A stretch of 64,000 bases of DNA from Mesodorylaimus sp. YZB2_4 (Eukaryota; Nematoda; Enoplea; Dorylaimida; Dorylaimidae): NCBI GenBank assembly GCA_030248295.1, contig JASANH010000986.1:124001-188000 (forward strand). Direction: 5' to 3'. Shown here piece by piece: positions 12,001 to 24,604 of the stretch. The notes under the pieces were generated by a model. That model was not told the DNA's origin. It was given only the letters and a program-made list of their open reading frames with translations, and did no database searches. Made by a program: the position numbers and the translations under genes. How positions within the stretch are numbered: position 1 is the first letter of the stretch; each line of letters starts with the position of its first letter.

Positions 12001-13708
12001 GTTGCTCGTTTGTTTCATTAAGCCGACCTCCCTTTGAGCTTTTGCAACAATACATTGCTAAGAACTCGGCCCGAACGCGCGTCTCGCCCACTCTTGCTCA
12101 ATTTTCAGCTTCGTTGGCACTATTGGTTCGGCTCGGCTGGCCTTAACCCCCGGGCACAGTCGACTTTCCATTAAGCACAATTCACATCATCGCAAAACGA
12201 GAATGAAGCACAATTATCCACGACGGTACCCCCCCCGGCCCCTACAAGCCCAACCACGGCTAGTCAATGGTCGAGAACGCTCGAAATATACTGTAGTACG
12301 CAAAAATCAATACAAGGCTCGCCTACCAAGAACATTCTAAGACGACCAGCCATCGACCAAATGTGCTCTCTCACTTTTTCACACATGCTATTTTCAAGTG
12401 ACGATTCCCAGTCACAAAGAACGAAAGCATAAAGCGTGGTAATTCAACGAGCTATTCGAAAGGCGAGAAGGAGATAGAGCCATATTTGACTATGTACTTT
12501 CACGACAACCTCAAGGTCGCCCTCATAACGCCCCCCTTTCCATTTTAGGACATCTTACACATGTCATGTTACACAGAGCCAAGCCCTCTCCAACAACAAA
12601 CGCCCACAATTTCGATTACATTGTGTGCAAAAGTGAGCCAGTCGAACCCTCCGTCACTCGGCAGGCTGACACTACCAACCGTCACCCTCGACAATAACAG
12701 GAATAACTAGACGATGAGTGATTCTTTTATGGCAATAGGCCTCCATTAAAAACTCGTAAAGTGCAATAAAAATTAGAGTTCGCAATGCATTATTTCTTAT
12801 CAGCAATCTTTTAAAATGCCCTTCCCGACTGGAATAATTATAGTCAGCAATTACTTACCATCTATTGCACTGACGCATTTGACTCGATCACGATTTTCTA
12901 CATTATACGTTGCAAATGAACCAAAAACACCGAACGGATCGTAATTATCGAACGAGGGTCTTTGCATTTTCGCATTGCTATGCCACCAATGGAATATTTC
13001 TTCGCCATCCGGTTTACGTTCAACGTAGCCAGTAATCTAGAGAGAGATAGACAAATAACCACGGCAAATCGAATTGACCAAAATAAAGGTCTTGTGGCAA
13101 ATATTGGCCTCCTTTTCACACGGTGTCTATATGCACGCGTCCCACGGGGACCAACTGAATGTAAACATAAACGGCTCAAAAATGAGGTTTCTCAAACGTG
13201 TTTCCCATCCCACACTGCATTATTTCCTAAATTAGCTCTGCGCTAAATCGTGAGAAAGAAAAGTGAAATGAGAGACGTGAGACGTGAGGTACTCTTTCAT
13301 TTCGCGCCTGTATAAAACCGGATTTAGGGAGAGGAAAGAATTCCTTACTTCAAAATATTTTTGTAGGAAACTTTTGAATGGGACATAAATCTCGTCATTG
13401 CTATCGCGTAAACACGTGAGCGTCTTTTCGCCGTTTATCCTACAAGGTAAATCGCCGATAAGAGAAGAAGCTTGTTGATGCGCTTGGCCGATAGCCGCGG
13501 CCGTCTTGGCCAGCTGAGATGGATCGTCGCCGATGGATGATTCGTCGTTCACTGACACCAAAGTTCGTCGACCTTCTTCCGCCTCGTCGTCGTGGCCTAT
13601 TTTGTCTTTCGTCGTGTAAATAACTGTCCAAACAGAGAATATTAAAAGAGCGGCGATAAGCGTTAGCAAACAATGAGGACGTCGTACGTGCCATCGCATT
13701 ATTGTCAT
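9096..13708 (-). CDS. GLCE: Heparan sulfate D-glucuronyl C5-epimerase
   Basis: Golgi enzyme that converts D-glucuronate to L-iduronate in heparan sulfate chains. Exons are 13708-13349, 13036-12859, 10870-10775 and 10411-9096, giving 649 residues (vertebrate enzyme about 617). Start chosen at 13708; a second in-frame Met at 13699 is possible. Residues about 11-31 form the single signal-anchor helix expected of a type II Golgi protein. Then come LPCRINGE and PFKSFLQKYFE, NRDRVKCVSAIDGVPLSVQW, and YPIQIAQFALEHYSRN. The (alpha/alpha) C-terminal domain follows with GWYSAMAQGHAMS, WYEEYP, LNGFMYSLVGLYDL, PLYDTGSGSVYDLRH and ARWDYHS. The end, RAKHN, matches the family end. The large exon 4 carries a low-complexity insert (GGGAGNNGNGN) about 250 residues into the protein. 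Intron 2 is nearly 2 kb and empty of recognisable features; intron 3 has a small SINE A tail fragment near 10590. Confidence 0.95.
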
Positions 13709-14567
13709 AAATTGATAATACTAAGCCCGTCGCATAACGAAGATTCGTCCAACTTTTCCTTTTGTCGTTCTTAGCCACAGCGACTGTCCTTTGAGCATTT
13801 AAATAATCGAAGTGTTCGATCGTTGTCACCCCTTCAAGCTACGCCGCGAGAGAACTAATTATCTAATGACAAAAACATTCATTCGCTTTCATAAAAGCAT
13901 GCGGGAAGTCGCTAGACCAGAAACTGTTCGGAAACGCTGACGAAAACACATGTTCTTCTTTCCAACTCGACGAACACTACCGATAAGAACCAAGCCAGAC
14001 AGAGCCAGAGTTAGTGACAGATGACAAGCGAGTTTAGAACTCGTTTTATTCGTTTCTCTTCACATCATGAGCAAGAACCAATTAGGAACGGGTCAGATGC
14101 CAAATTGGCATCATAAACAAGGCATTCAACGCAAGTTTGAAATGCTGATAAAATTTTCTGCCACTATAGACTTGCATAGCACCTCCACAGACGGGCAATA
14201 AAGAGAACAGTGGCCTAAAAATGACAGCCGCAATGAAGAATGGCAGCCGGCCCACAAAACCTGGTGGAGGCAACTGTTGGTGCGCACTTGCAGACAATCC
14301 AATCTTGCACTGCATTTTAGCGCGAATTTCAAATGTCCACATAAACAACATCCTGCAGCATCCAAAATTGAAAATTCCATCGTAAATTGAAAATTTTTAT
14401 TCAAAACGTTACCGCAACAAAAGGTTATCAAACTTCAAAATTCACCCTCAACAAACGCCATGGTTACTGTAAACCGTATCAAGAAACCCGAAACGATCAT
14501 AAAACGTCAAGATCTCACGTGTCAGGTCCGCAAAATCAGAAAACCAAAATCTCATCCCCAACAAAAG
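13709..14567. other. Spacer between epimerase promoter side and CAD 3' end
   Basis: No gene recognised. Contains the 5' flank of the epimerase gene; a GGGCTTAG acceptor-like site lies about 20 nt upstream of its start codon on the minus strand. Confidence 0.5.
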
Positions 14568-17500
14568 TTAATCTAAAACCCGACGTCCACGGAATTCCAT
14601 GAAATTATCATGCTTTCCCAACAGCATGGCCAAGAGTGCCATACGCACGTACATACCATTCTCGGCTTGAACGAAATAAGCCGCCCGACTGTCGTTGTCC
14701 ACTTCGGCACTGAAAATTCAGAATTCACTTAAGAACAGTTCAGGCGAGAGGACAGTCATTACAGTACCTGATCTCATCGACCCGTGGCAACGGATGAAGA
14801 ACGGCCATCTTCGGTTTCGCAGCGCGCATAATTTCGGGTGTCAAAACGAACCGACCACTCACTTTCGTGTATTCTTCCAAACTGGCGAAACGTTCTTTCT
14901 GAATACGAGTCATGTACAATATATCCGCCACGCCGACCGCATCTGCAAACCGATCTTGGTAGTCCTCCTAGAAAAGCGGAAAACGAGTTGACTAGATGCT
15001 CGACACAGGCGCGACATAGCAAAGGTAATATTTGGAGTATGACGTGACGGCTAGAACATGTGGATGGACATCTTGGGTGAAAAAGCCAAACCCAAGCATA
15101 CAGACCTATTGCTTTAACAACTTACAATTCGCTGTTCGGCATTAGACATGGAAATGCTTGTGCTCAAGTTTTAGAAAGTGATACCCCCCCCCCCCCCGGT
15201 TTTCCATGGGGTTATAACACTGGGCTGCACACTTACCTGATCGACCTTATGCGAAGCCACATATTCCTTCACGTCCCCAGGCATCTCCAACCCAGGCGGC
15301 GATGCATACACCAATCGAACCTTGTACAGGCACAACAGACGAGCCAACGAATGCACGGTACGGCCATTCTTCAGATCCCCGACCAGTACTATCTGCAACC
15401 AAAACAATATCACTGTTCGTAGCCAGATTAAAAACACCACATTACCGTCAACCCATTCACCGTGCCCATTATGTCTCGTATGGTGAATATGTCCAACAAC
15501 GCTTGGGTTGGATGTTGGCCAGCCCCATCTCCCGCATTGATCAGAGGCTTCTTGATCGCCATCGATGCCCTCATAGCTGCTCCAGGTTGCGGATGGCGCA
15601 AAACCACCACATCCGAATACCCAGCTAAGATTTGCATAGTATCTAGACAGAAAAAGTGGGATGACTGCAGGTTTACAAACCAGAACACACTATTCCCATA
15701 TACCCCTTAAAGAGGACCAGGACAAATCTTAACTCACCTTCCAATGTTTCTCCTTTCTGAACTGACGAAGATTGGCTATCGATCGATATGACACTTCCTC
15801 CCAGACGTTGCATAGCCGCAGCGAACGAACAGGCCGTGCGTGTGCTCACCTCGTAGAACACGTTCGCCAATATATAGCCTTTCAGCACGTGGGTCAAACT
15901 AGCTGGATCCTTCTTGAGCGACGCACGAAAGCTTTCTGCGATGTAGAACAGTTGATGGCACTGAAACAGTAATGGCGTCCAGCTTGGCTGCGATCCCTCA
16001 CTCTACCAAAGAAAGACGATGTGCTAACCATATCACGGCTAAATGCTTCCGATTGAATAACATGTTTTCCCGACCACAATGATTCGCTCGACGTTCGAAG
16101 CCTGGCTACTGGCGAAATCGCAGCTGGTGGTCGCTGCGCCTTCGAAAAAACAACTGGACCCGTGGCGATCGGTGGCAGAGCCAGCGGTGATTTCCTCGGA
16201 CGTGGAGCCGTCAACTCGTCAATCACGTTTTTATAAGCTTCTAAAACAAAACAACCAGATCGATTCTTCTACCATCCTACCCTCAAACATCAAATCGCAT
16301 ACCTTGCATCTCGAACCGACTCGTCAGCTGATCCTGCGCAAATATATTCTCCATTGGCGGTTGATTGAACGGTCCAGGCGAACCCGATTTAGATCTGATC
16401 GCGTATTTATCTCGAACATTTATACCGAATCCAGGACTGATCAAGACCTGAACAAAATCTCATGACAAACAAAACTCAACTTAAACGAGCAAGCGACTCA
16501 CTTTTCCATCGATGAAGGCGTCTTCTCCCCTCAATACCACACGCCGCACAATCCCTTTCAAACGCATACCAGTGAACGGTGTCCACCCCGCTTTCGAGTA
16601 TTCCATTTTAGCTGGCACAGTCCACTCCGCGTCCATGTCCACTTCCACATACGTATTCGGTTGTGCTGGCAAATTGAAAATCTTGATCGGATTATCGTGA
16701 AGTCGCTTAGTCACGTCCTCGATCGTCAAACGCCCGTCGTTAACTGCCGTCAATAACAATGGGAGCATCGTCTCCAATCCTGGAAATCCAGGCGGCGACT
16801 TCGCAGCATCATCCTTCTCTTCCAACAAATGTGGAGCTAAAAAAACTAGTTGACCTCACTTATCGGAACACTCGCCGTTTTAATCAGTGCCATACCGTGA
16901 TCAGTCGCAAAGCAATCGATAATTCCCAAATTGGCCCACAATGCCAATCGATCAACTTCCGTCCTCAAAGGCGGTCGAACATTCGCACGCGATCCAGTGA
17001 ACATTTCGGACGATAAAAAGAGATGATGCGGACAAACTTCGCACGTGACCGGCAATTTTCGTTGTTTAGCATCGCGGATGATGTCAATTTCCTCCTTGCT
17101 CGACACATGGGCCACGTGCACGGGGCGTTGACAAATCGACACCAACGCCACTACCGCTGCCACGGTCAGTCCTTCAGCGTGCACAACGAGCGGGGCATTC
17201 TTCGGCCACGTATCGAAATGCTAAAAGGGGAAGAGCATGAAGCATCTGCTAGAGCAAGAAACTTAGCAACAAACCTTTTTCCATATTTCCCATCCTTCCA
17301 ATTTCAATGGACCATAAGTCTGATTTAAATACAACTTCAGGCCAGCAGCACTCGGTGCCAACGCAGCGGCGAGTGTTTGATTGTCAGTCGTGCCACCCAA
17401 ATATATTCCAAAATCGACACAGGCCTGGTTTCGAGCGAGCTAGAAGAAACTCCAAAGCAGTATTAGATCCCGAAACCAGCACTGCGTCAGGGATGCTCTT

Positions 17501-20500
17501 ACCGTTTCGGCTTCCAATAAGCTCGCTTGATCGACGATTGGAGGGTTCGTGTTCGGCATTGATAGCACCATGGTTACGCCTCCAGCCAACGCTGCTTTCG
17601 TACCAGAAAGCCATGTTTCTTTTTGAGGAGCGCCCGGTTCGCGAATATGCACGTGCACGTCGACAAGGCCGGGCAATCGGACGATTCGACTTCCAGTTAT
17701 ACAATCGACCCGTGTCTTCATGGGCGGCATAAGACCACCCGTCAATTGTAATGCCTGAACCAACAACTTCGCGCATTTCACATCCGTTACCAATGGAATA
17801 CCACTATCGATAAGCATCCTCCTCGTTCTAAAAAGTCAGACCCGCGTACAAGAAAATTATAAAAACCTATGAACCCCGAGCGGGACTCGAACCCGCGCTT
17901 ATTCCTGAGCCGTTTTCGATTTCTCAACTTTATAATTATCCTCAGAGACTCCTTTAGCATGTCACCACTTCAAGCCTTGCCCTCAACTGACCTGTATCCA
18001 GGTGTATTGAAAGTAGAAACTCGATAAGCACCCGATTCCATTCTCGGCAAATTGATAACCAAATCGAATTGTTTAGTTGCTATGTGATCAGCGACAGACT
18101 TCATATTCGTTTTGCCTCCATTGGTTAAACCTCCTTCTTCAAATGGCCAGTCAACGGCGGTGATCTAAAAATGGCACTGTCAATTCTCCTCATCGACTAA
18201 GCATCACCTTACCTTTCGTCCGTGCTCTTTATAAAAATCGGCTGTACCATGACTCGCGAACAATTTATAGTCCATGTCTTCCAATATTTGGACACAGTTC
18301 AACAACTCCAGCTTGTGCTGAAAAGGCGCGCAGTTAGCCAACCTCGAAGGCCTCATTCGCACCACTACCCCTCGAACTATGTGACTACCCCTCTCTCACT
18401 CTGTACGTTCCAATCGAGATAAAAATCGACGCGTTCTTTTTTGGAAGACGGAACCCAGTGCTTAACATGGCTTTTAAATATGCCTCGTGTCGGTGTTCGC
18501 CAAAACAAGCAACTTCGCCCGTCGATGCCATCTCCACTCCCAACTTCACATCGGCCCCAGTCAATCGAGAAAACGAAAACTGGGCTACCTGAAAATTGAT
18601 GCGCACATAAGAAACGGTCCAGGTAATCCGACTCCGACTGCGCATTTTACCTTTACTCCAACCTTATCGCGGCATCCAGTCAAAAGAATCGAATCAACCG
18701 GCATCACTAAATGTCCTGCGATGACTCTGGTCGCAACAGCGATAAGATCATAGTCGAGTACTTTCGTCACAAAAGGGAATGATCGCGAAACTCGTACATT
18801 GCATTCAATCACGCTAAGTTTATTGTCCTGGAAATATAGCAGACTGAAAATAGTTCTTAAAATTACAACTTTCCTAAGCTCACCTTCGCAATCAGCTGAA
18901 TATTGAAAGGCCCATTGATCCTCAACGCCTCGCCGATCTTGATCACAATCCTTATTATCTCTTTGACCGTGGCCGGATTTAAATCTTGCGGCGGCGTCAC
19001 CAGCGTAGCATCGCCCGAATGAACTCCAGCATTTTCCACATGTTCACTGATAGCAATGCACACGACTTGCCCATCCGCAGCCACCGCGTCAACGTCGATT
19101 TCCTAAAATATGACCATCTTTAAACTTCCTACTCCCACCACGCCATCTCTAATCATACCTTAGCATCGGGAATAAATTTCGAAATGACAACAGGCTTCGC
19201 AAAACTTGCGTCCTTTCCAAGGACAGCCGCTTGTTCTAAATACGTCTTCAATTGGGTACCATCGAATGCAACATTCATAGCGGCCCCGCTGAGCACATAC
19301 GACGGTCGCACCAAACACGGATAGCCGACTTCTTGACAGAACTGATTCGCCTCTTCGAATGTTGTCAATTGCTTCCAACGTGGTTGATGAATGTGTTCTT
19401 GCTCGGGCTTGCCAGCATTCAAATCGTCCAACATACGACTGAACTTGTATCGATTCTCGGCCGTGTCAATGCTGTCCGGCGAAGTGCCCAGGATCCGTAC
19501 TTGATGACGATGCAGTTCCAAAGCGATATTGTTCGGTAATTGACCGCCCATGCACAACACGACGCCTGCTGGTTGCTCCAGTTCATACACGTCCATTACA
19601 GACTAAAAAGCAATTGATCAGAGCAAGTACAAGATGGCCTCTCTTCAGCCCATTACCTCAAACGCCACTTCCTCGAAGTAAAGACGATCGCAGATATCGT
19701 AATCCGTACTCACAGTCTCTGGATTGCAATTGATCACAATCGTCTTGTAATCCATCTGCAGAAAAGGCAGTCGTGTACGTGTCTGGTCCGATGAGCACTG
19801 TACAGCAGATATGTTCCTGTTTTATCACATCGTCAAACCCAGGTATTCGCACTCGACAATGAAGCATCACAACATGACGCCCGCGAGTCGAACACTCGCA
19901 AGTATATGTATCTGTTCACCCAGCGTCAGAGGCAGATGCCTTACCCTCAAAGCCTTCACCTGGAACTTGCAGCCACCCCCCAAATTTCTCCCACATTCAC
20001 TCACCTTTCTCAATTCCAAGACGCATCCGACCGAACAGCAATCGAATTCCACACTGCTTCCGATTCGATACACTCCCGAACCCAAAACAGCGACCGTATT
20101 GGACTCCCTTTGAAACTGGACATCGTGCGAATCTCCGTGATAAGTCAAATACAAATAATTGGTTTCGGCTGGCCACTCGGCAGCCACCGTATCGATCTGC
20201 TTCACGCAAGGCAAAATATTATGGCTTTGACGTAATTTTCGAAGCGTCATTTCCGAACTGCGTAGACACTTGGCCAACAGCTTGTCTGAAAATCCCAGCT
20301 TCTTAGCATGGCGCAGCAAATCGATCGATAAATTGTGCAACTGGAAAAAGATCATCAACCAATTTCGGGCGAGCAAAAACGATTCAAACAGATTTCTTAC
20401 ATTTGTATCCGATAACTTCTTATACAAATCAATAATGCGTTTCATACGTTGCAAAAACCATTTATCGATTTTCGTCGCCTTGTATAAACCATCAATTGGA

Positions 20501-23500
20501 TAATCTTGAAACAAAGCATTTGCTATGGCTAACATGCGTTTGTCAGTTGGATTAGCCAGCTCCTAAAATATACAACATGAATGAGGCACGAGTCAAGTGT
20601 AACCCTCGTGCCTGGTAGGCCATGGCGAGTGGGAGAGAGTAATCGATACTCTCCCCTGGCTGGGAAACGTCAACCCCTCGGGTTGATGTTTCAGCCGTAG
20701 GTATAGTCGCAAGACTATCCTGCTCCAGTCGGAGTTTTTGTCCCGCCGACTTCGGTCGGCCGCCTCCCTCCTACGCCTGCCAGGCTTGGTTACACAAGGA
20801 AGCCCAAATAATCACAAAACTATTCTCACCTCTTCCGTATACGGATTCGTTGTTGGATCAAACCCCAAAACCTGTTCGTCCGCCATACGCAACGCTTTTT
20901 GAAACGCTTCTTCGAAACAACGCCCGATGCCCATCACTTCGCCAACTGACTTCATACTACTGCCAATCTGCAATACCAAGCACCACTGGCAGTCGTGACT
21001 CCCAACTGAACATATGACCACATCTTACCCGAGAACTGACGCGAGAGAACTTGCTCAAATCCCAGCGCGGCACTTTGACCACGCAATAATCAAGCGACGG
21101 TTCGAAACAGGCCGTCGTTTTGTTGGTGACCGAATTCTTCAACTTGACCAAAGGTTGGCCCAACGACAGCTTCGCAGCGACGTAAGCCAATGGATATCCG
21201 GTCGCCTTGCTGGCCAGTGCCGAGCTTCGGGACAAGCGAGCATTCACTTCGATGATGTAATACTGAAACCAAATCTTTCCTATTCACACATCTAGGCCAC
21301 ATTTTTCACACTCTCACCTTGGTACTGAACGGATCCAAGGCGTACTGGATATTACATTCTCCAACCACACCCAAATGCTGGATAACTTTGATTGCACACG
21401 TCCGCAACATATTGTACTCGTCGTTATTCAAAGTCTGACTCGGAGCCACCACAACCGACTCGCCTGTATGGATTCCCAGCGGATCAATATTTTCCATATT
21501 GCAAACCTGAAAAATTCATATAAAACTTCAAAAAGAGCATCTTGAAAGCCACTTCGACATACCGTAATACAATTATCGTACGAATCTCGGACTACTTCGT
21601 ACTCGATTTCCTTCCAGCCCGATAAGCTTTTGTCGATATAAACTTGCGACGAGCAGGCCAAAGCTTGACGAACCACGCTCTTCAGTTCATTGACATCATT
21701 CGCAAATCCCGATCCCAGGCCACCCAATGCAAACGCCGCTCGCACCATGACTGGATATCCAAGCTCTTCTCCAGCTTTTTCGGCCTAAACATAAGAGCTC
21801 AAACATCCGATATCAGAACAACACTGACACTTACCTCTTCCAAACTGGCAGCCACTCGACTAGGCGCCACATGTTCTCCTATTTCGGCCAATTTCTCCGC
21901 AAACTTTTGCCGATCTTCCGTCCAAACGATAGTCTGCACAGGTGTACCCAAAACAGCCACGTTGTATTCCTTGAACACGCCCCGACGATCCAATTCCACA
22001 CCGCAGTTCAAAGCACTTTGACCTCCGAATGTCAGCAAGACGCCATCCGGCCGCTCCGTTTTTATTACCTACAAAAATCGATGTCTTCTATTCCCCCAAC
22101 ATGAAAACATTCTACTCACTTCTTGGACGTATTCTGGGGTGATCGGCAGAAAATATGTGCGATCCGCAAAACCTTTGATGGTTTGCACTGTGGCCACATT
22201 CGGATTAATCAGGATAGTCTTGACCCCTTCTTCTCGCAATGCCTTCAACGCTTGAGCTCCAGAATAATCGAATTCGCCAGCCTGACCAATCGATAAACCA
22301 CCCGATCCAAGTACCAGTACCTTCTTCGGCTTCACGACAGAGGCTGGTGCTGGATACGTCAACTTCAGTTTTAATAAATCTCGAACAGAAACCGGTCTAA
22401 AAACTTTGATTTTTGCATAATTACAAAAAAACGCGCGAGTTCAACTCCCGCTCAAGCTTAAATTTTTTACTCACGATGCTGGATTTTCTTTCATTTTCTG
22501 GACAGTATCCATAAAGACATCGAATAAGATTTCCATATCAGCCGGTCCAGCTCGATGCTCCGGATGGAACTGAACGCTAAAGTGAAAAGGGAAGGTTTAC
22601 AGCCCGATCACTCCATCAACCAAAATACCCGACTAACCTGAAATAAGGCAAGTTTTTGTGCACGATTCCCTCATTCGTGCCGTCATTGGCATTCGTAAAC
22701 AACGGCGCCCATTCCGATTCTGCTAAAGACGAAGCATCGACGGCGAACCCGTGATTTTGTGTGGTGATAAAACATCGACCAGTATCCTCGTGAACACACG
22801 GCTGGTTGTGCCCACGGTTGCCGTATCTAAAAATATAAACATATTATATAAACACCAACTAATCGAACTACCAGGCTGCCAGTCTAAACAGTTCCAACCC
22901 CGAGCACATACTTTAGCTTGTAAGTCTTGGCGCCGGCAGCGATAGCCAACAGTTGATGCCCCAAACAGATGCCCATTATAGCTTTTATCTTCTTGGTATT
23001 CGTTTTATGCAACATTTCGGTAAGATTTTCTATCGTTTTCTTGCACATTTGCGGATCGCCGGGCCCATTCGATAGAAATAGGCCATCGTAATCTGAAACA
23101 TCCCAGCCTGGTCATAGTTATAGTCGAATACATGCACTCGGCAGGTGGAGCAGAAAAAGTGCTATAGGTTAGTTCTCCACTCCACGTTAGCCGATGCCAG
23201 GAACCTTACCGTTTTGGTGTTGATGGAATGGAAAATCATACGGGACCACTTGGACAATCGCCCCGCGTTTCGTGAAACAACGAATTTGATTTGCTTTCAT
23301 TCCGCAATCAACGGCTATAATTCGAATAGAGCTACGGTTATTGTGCTTGTCATACAAATGAGATTTCTCCGTCGACACTTCTTTCACCAAATTAAGTGAA
23401 TCGATATTGATAAAATCCAGCGACGATTCGTTTTCGCCATCGATAATGATCTGAAAAGGTTAGACAAGGCTGATCATGATTCAGGGCGGAGTACGATCAA

Positions 23501-24604
23501 CCAACCACGAGCCATTTACCTTTCCTTTCATAGCTCCCTCTTCTCGTATTTTCTTGGTCAATTGACGCGTATCGATTCCGTACAATCCGCATACATTATT
23601 TTCTAGTAGCCATTCGTGTATACTTTTGTCCGATGCCCAATGACTATGCAACACACGATCAGTCACCGGTTCGCTAACGATCAAAGCAGCTGGCCACACT
23701 TTGTTCGATTCGAACCACACGGGCAATCCATTCGTATCCTTGGCTTCGGCTGATGGCACGCCGTAGTTTCCAATTAGGGGATAAGTCAAAATAAGCAGTT
23801 GACGGTGGTAGGATGGGTCCGTCAATGATTCCACATAACCCACCATACCCGTTTGAAATACTGAAAAGATAAGATACAGATCGACAATGCAGAAAAGATC
23901 AACTGTGCACGGCATGAAAGTGAGCATCGACTATTGGTGGGTTTGCATGGAAATTTTCCACTAACCTGGAGCTGACTCTACCCTAGAAAGGTAGCTAAAT
24001 CATGGAAACGTCATGAAAAGGCCTGGACTAAGCAACGTGAAGGAGCACGGATACTGAACATCACTGTGACGGCTCTAATACCATGCATAACAGTCAGCTG
24101 GGTAGGGGTTAATTCCCAACCACACTGATCGATTGAGATTAGCATGCAGTTCGAAGGATCTTGGAAAACCTGCGGAGAATCTTGCAGGAACTAGATACTG
24201 TAACTTTCACTTCGTGAAGGCGCCCATTATAGATTACTTCGAATTCGAAAGCACGAAACAACCATAGGCAATAGCATAGAGAACACACTAATTTGCAGTG
24301 TCTCCCAAGCTTCTCGTCATGCTACAGTGCAGTATCAGCTATGATCGAAAGGCCGAGTAGTCTACAATACAGAGTTTTCAAAGAATGCTACAGTAGCTGA
24401 CAGATTTTTCCGAAGGTTCTCCAAGTTTCTCCAAACTATGTACATCAAAATTCTCAAACAGAACTCTCCCACACTGACAGACTTACCGACTTCTCCGGTA
24501 CAACTTTGAGATGCACCGAAATTATAGCCTTTGAAAGACGTGCCATCTTCCAAATAAAGCGTTGCTAGCTTCGGTACTCTTATCTCAACAATATTCTTCT
24601 CCAT
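14568..24604 (-). CDS. CAD: CAD: carbamoyl-phosphate synthetase / aspartate transcarbamoylase / dihydroorotase
   Basis: Cytosolic polyprotein for the first three steps of pyrimidine synthesis. I place 32 exons summing to 6795 nt (2264 residues; human 2225), all with GT-AG introns. Domains in order: glutaminase (exons 1-6, 24604-22475) with the nucleophile in GICLGHQ and FHPEH; CPS large subunit (22396 to about 17992) with [37 protein letters not shown] and [11 protein letters not shown]; dihydroorotase (17827-16502) with [22 protein letters not shown] and DCFATDHAPH; linker (16447-16029); transcarbamoylase (15960-14568) with [20 protein letters not shown] and HPLPRVDE. Start is the ATG at 24604, the only ATG in that frame. 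The allosteric region ending in TADFYKEHG...TAVDW is also present (18317-18164). Several introns hold repeats (A, B and tRNA fragments). No missing catalytic block seen. Confidence 0.97.
17873..17928 (-). repeat. tRNA 3'-half fragment in CAD intron 21
   Basis: On the minus strand there is a CGA-containing loop, a variable region, then GCGGGTTCGAGTCCCGC (perfect T-arm) and TCGGGG..., ending in a T-run. No matching 5' half is found upstream, so it is a fragment rather than a tRNA-Ser gene. An intron-containing tRNA cannot be fully excluded. Confidence 0.5.
19806..19960 (-). repeat. SINE-like element A, copy A2 (CAD intron 14)
   Basis: Same organisation and orientation as A1: minus-strand B box TGTTCGACTCGCGGG near 19880-19900, head complement CAGCGTCAGAGGCAGATGCC near 19920, and tail words TTCCTGTTTTATCACATCG at 19812. 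Confidence 0.7.
20597..20795 (+). repeat. Structured element B, copy B2 (best preserved)
   Basis: Fills most of the 267-nt CAD intron 12. Ends pair: GTGTAACC (20597-20604) with GGTTACAC (20788-20795), and GCCTGG (20610-20615) with CCAGGC (20780-20785). Inside are TCAACCC-CTC-GGGTTGA (20670-20686) and ATAGTC-GCAA-GACTAT (20703-20718). At 20745-20760 lies GCCGAC-TTCG-GTCGGC, which overlaps an alternative AGTCGG/CCGACT pairing (20727-20732 with 20746-20751). Two stems are capped by the stable GNRA and UUCG tetraloops. No ORF is conserved between copies. Confidence 0.75.
22428..22470 (+). repeat. tRNA T-arm fragment with T-run (CAD intron 6)
   Basis: Reads GCGAGTTCAACTCCCGCTCAAGC, then a T-run. 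Same 3' end as the fragments at 5190, 34360 and 37245. Only the T-arm half is present. Confidence 0.5.

Noticed and set aside
15184-15197. Run of 14 C as a regulatory or phase-variable tract
   Set aside because: It lies in an intron of CAD in a eukaryotic gene; most likely a simple repeat or assembly-prone homopolymer.
20597-20795. Hammerhead or HDV-like ribozyme in element B
   Set aside because: I looked for CUGANGA...GAAA cores and a nested double-pseudoknot layout and did not find a convincing match; left as an unknown fold.
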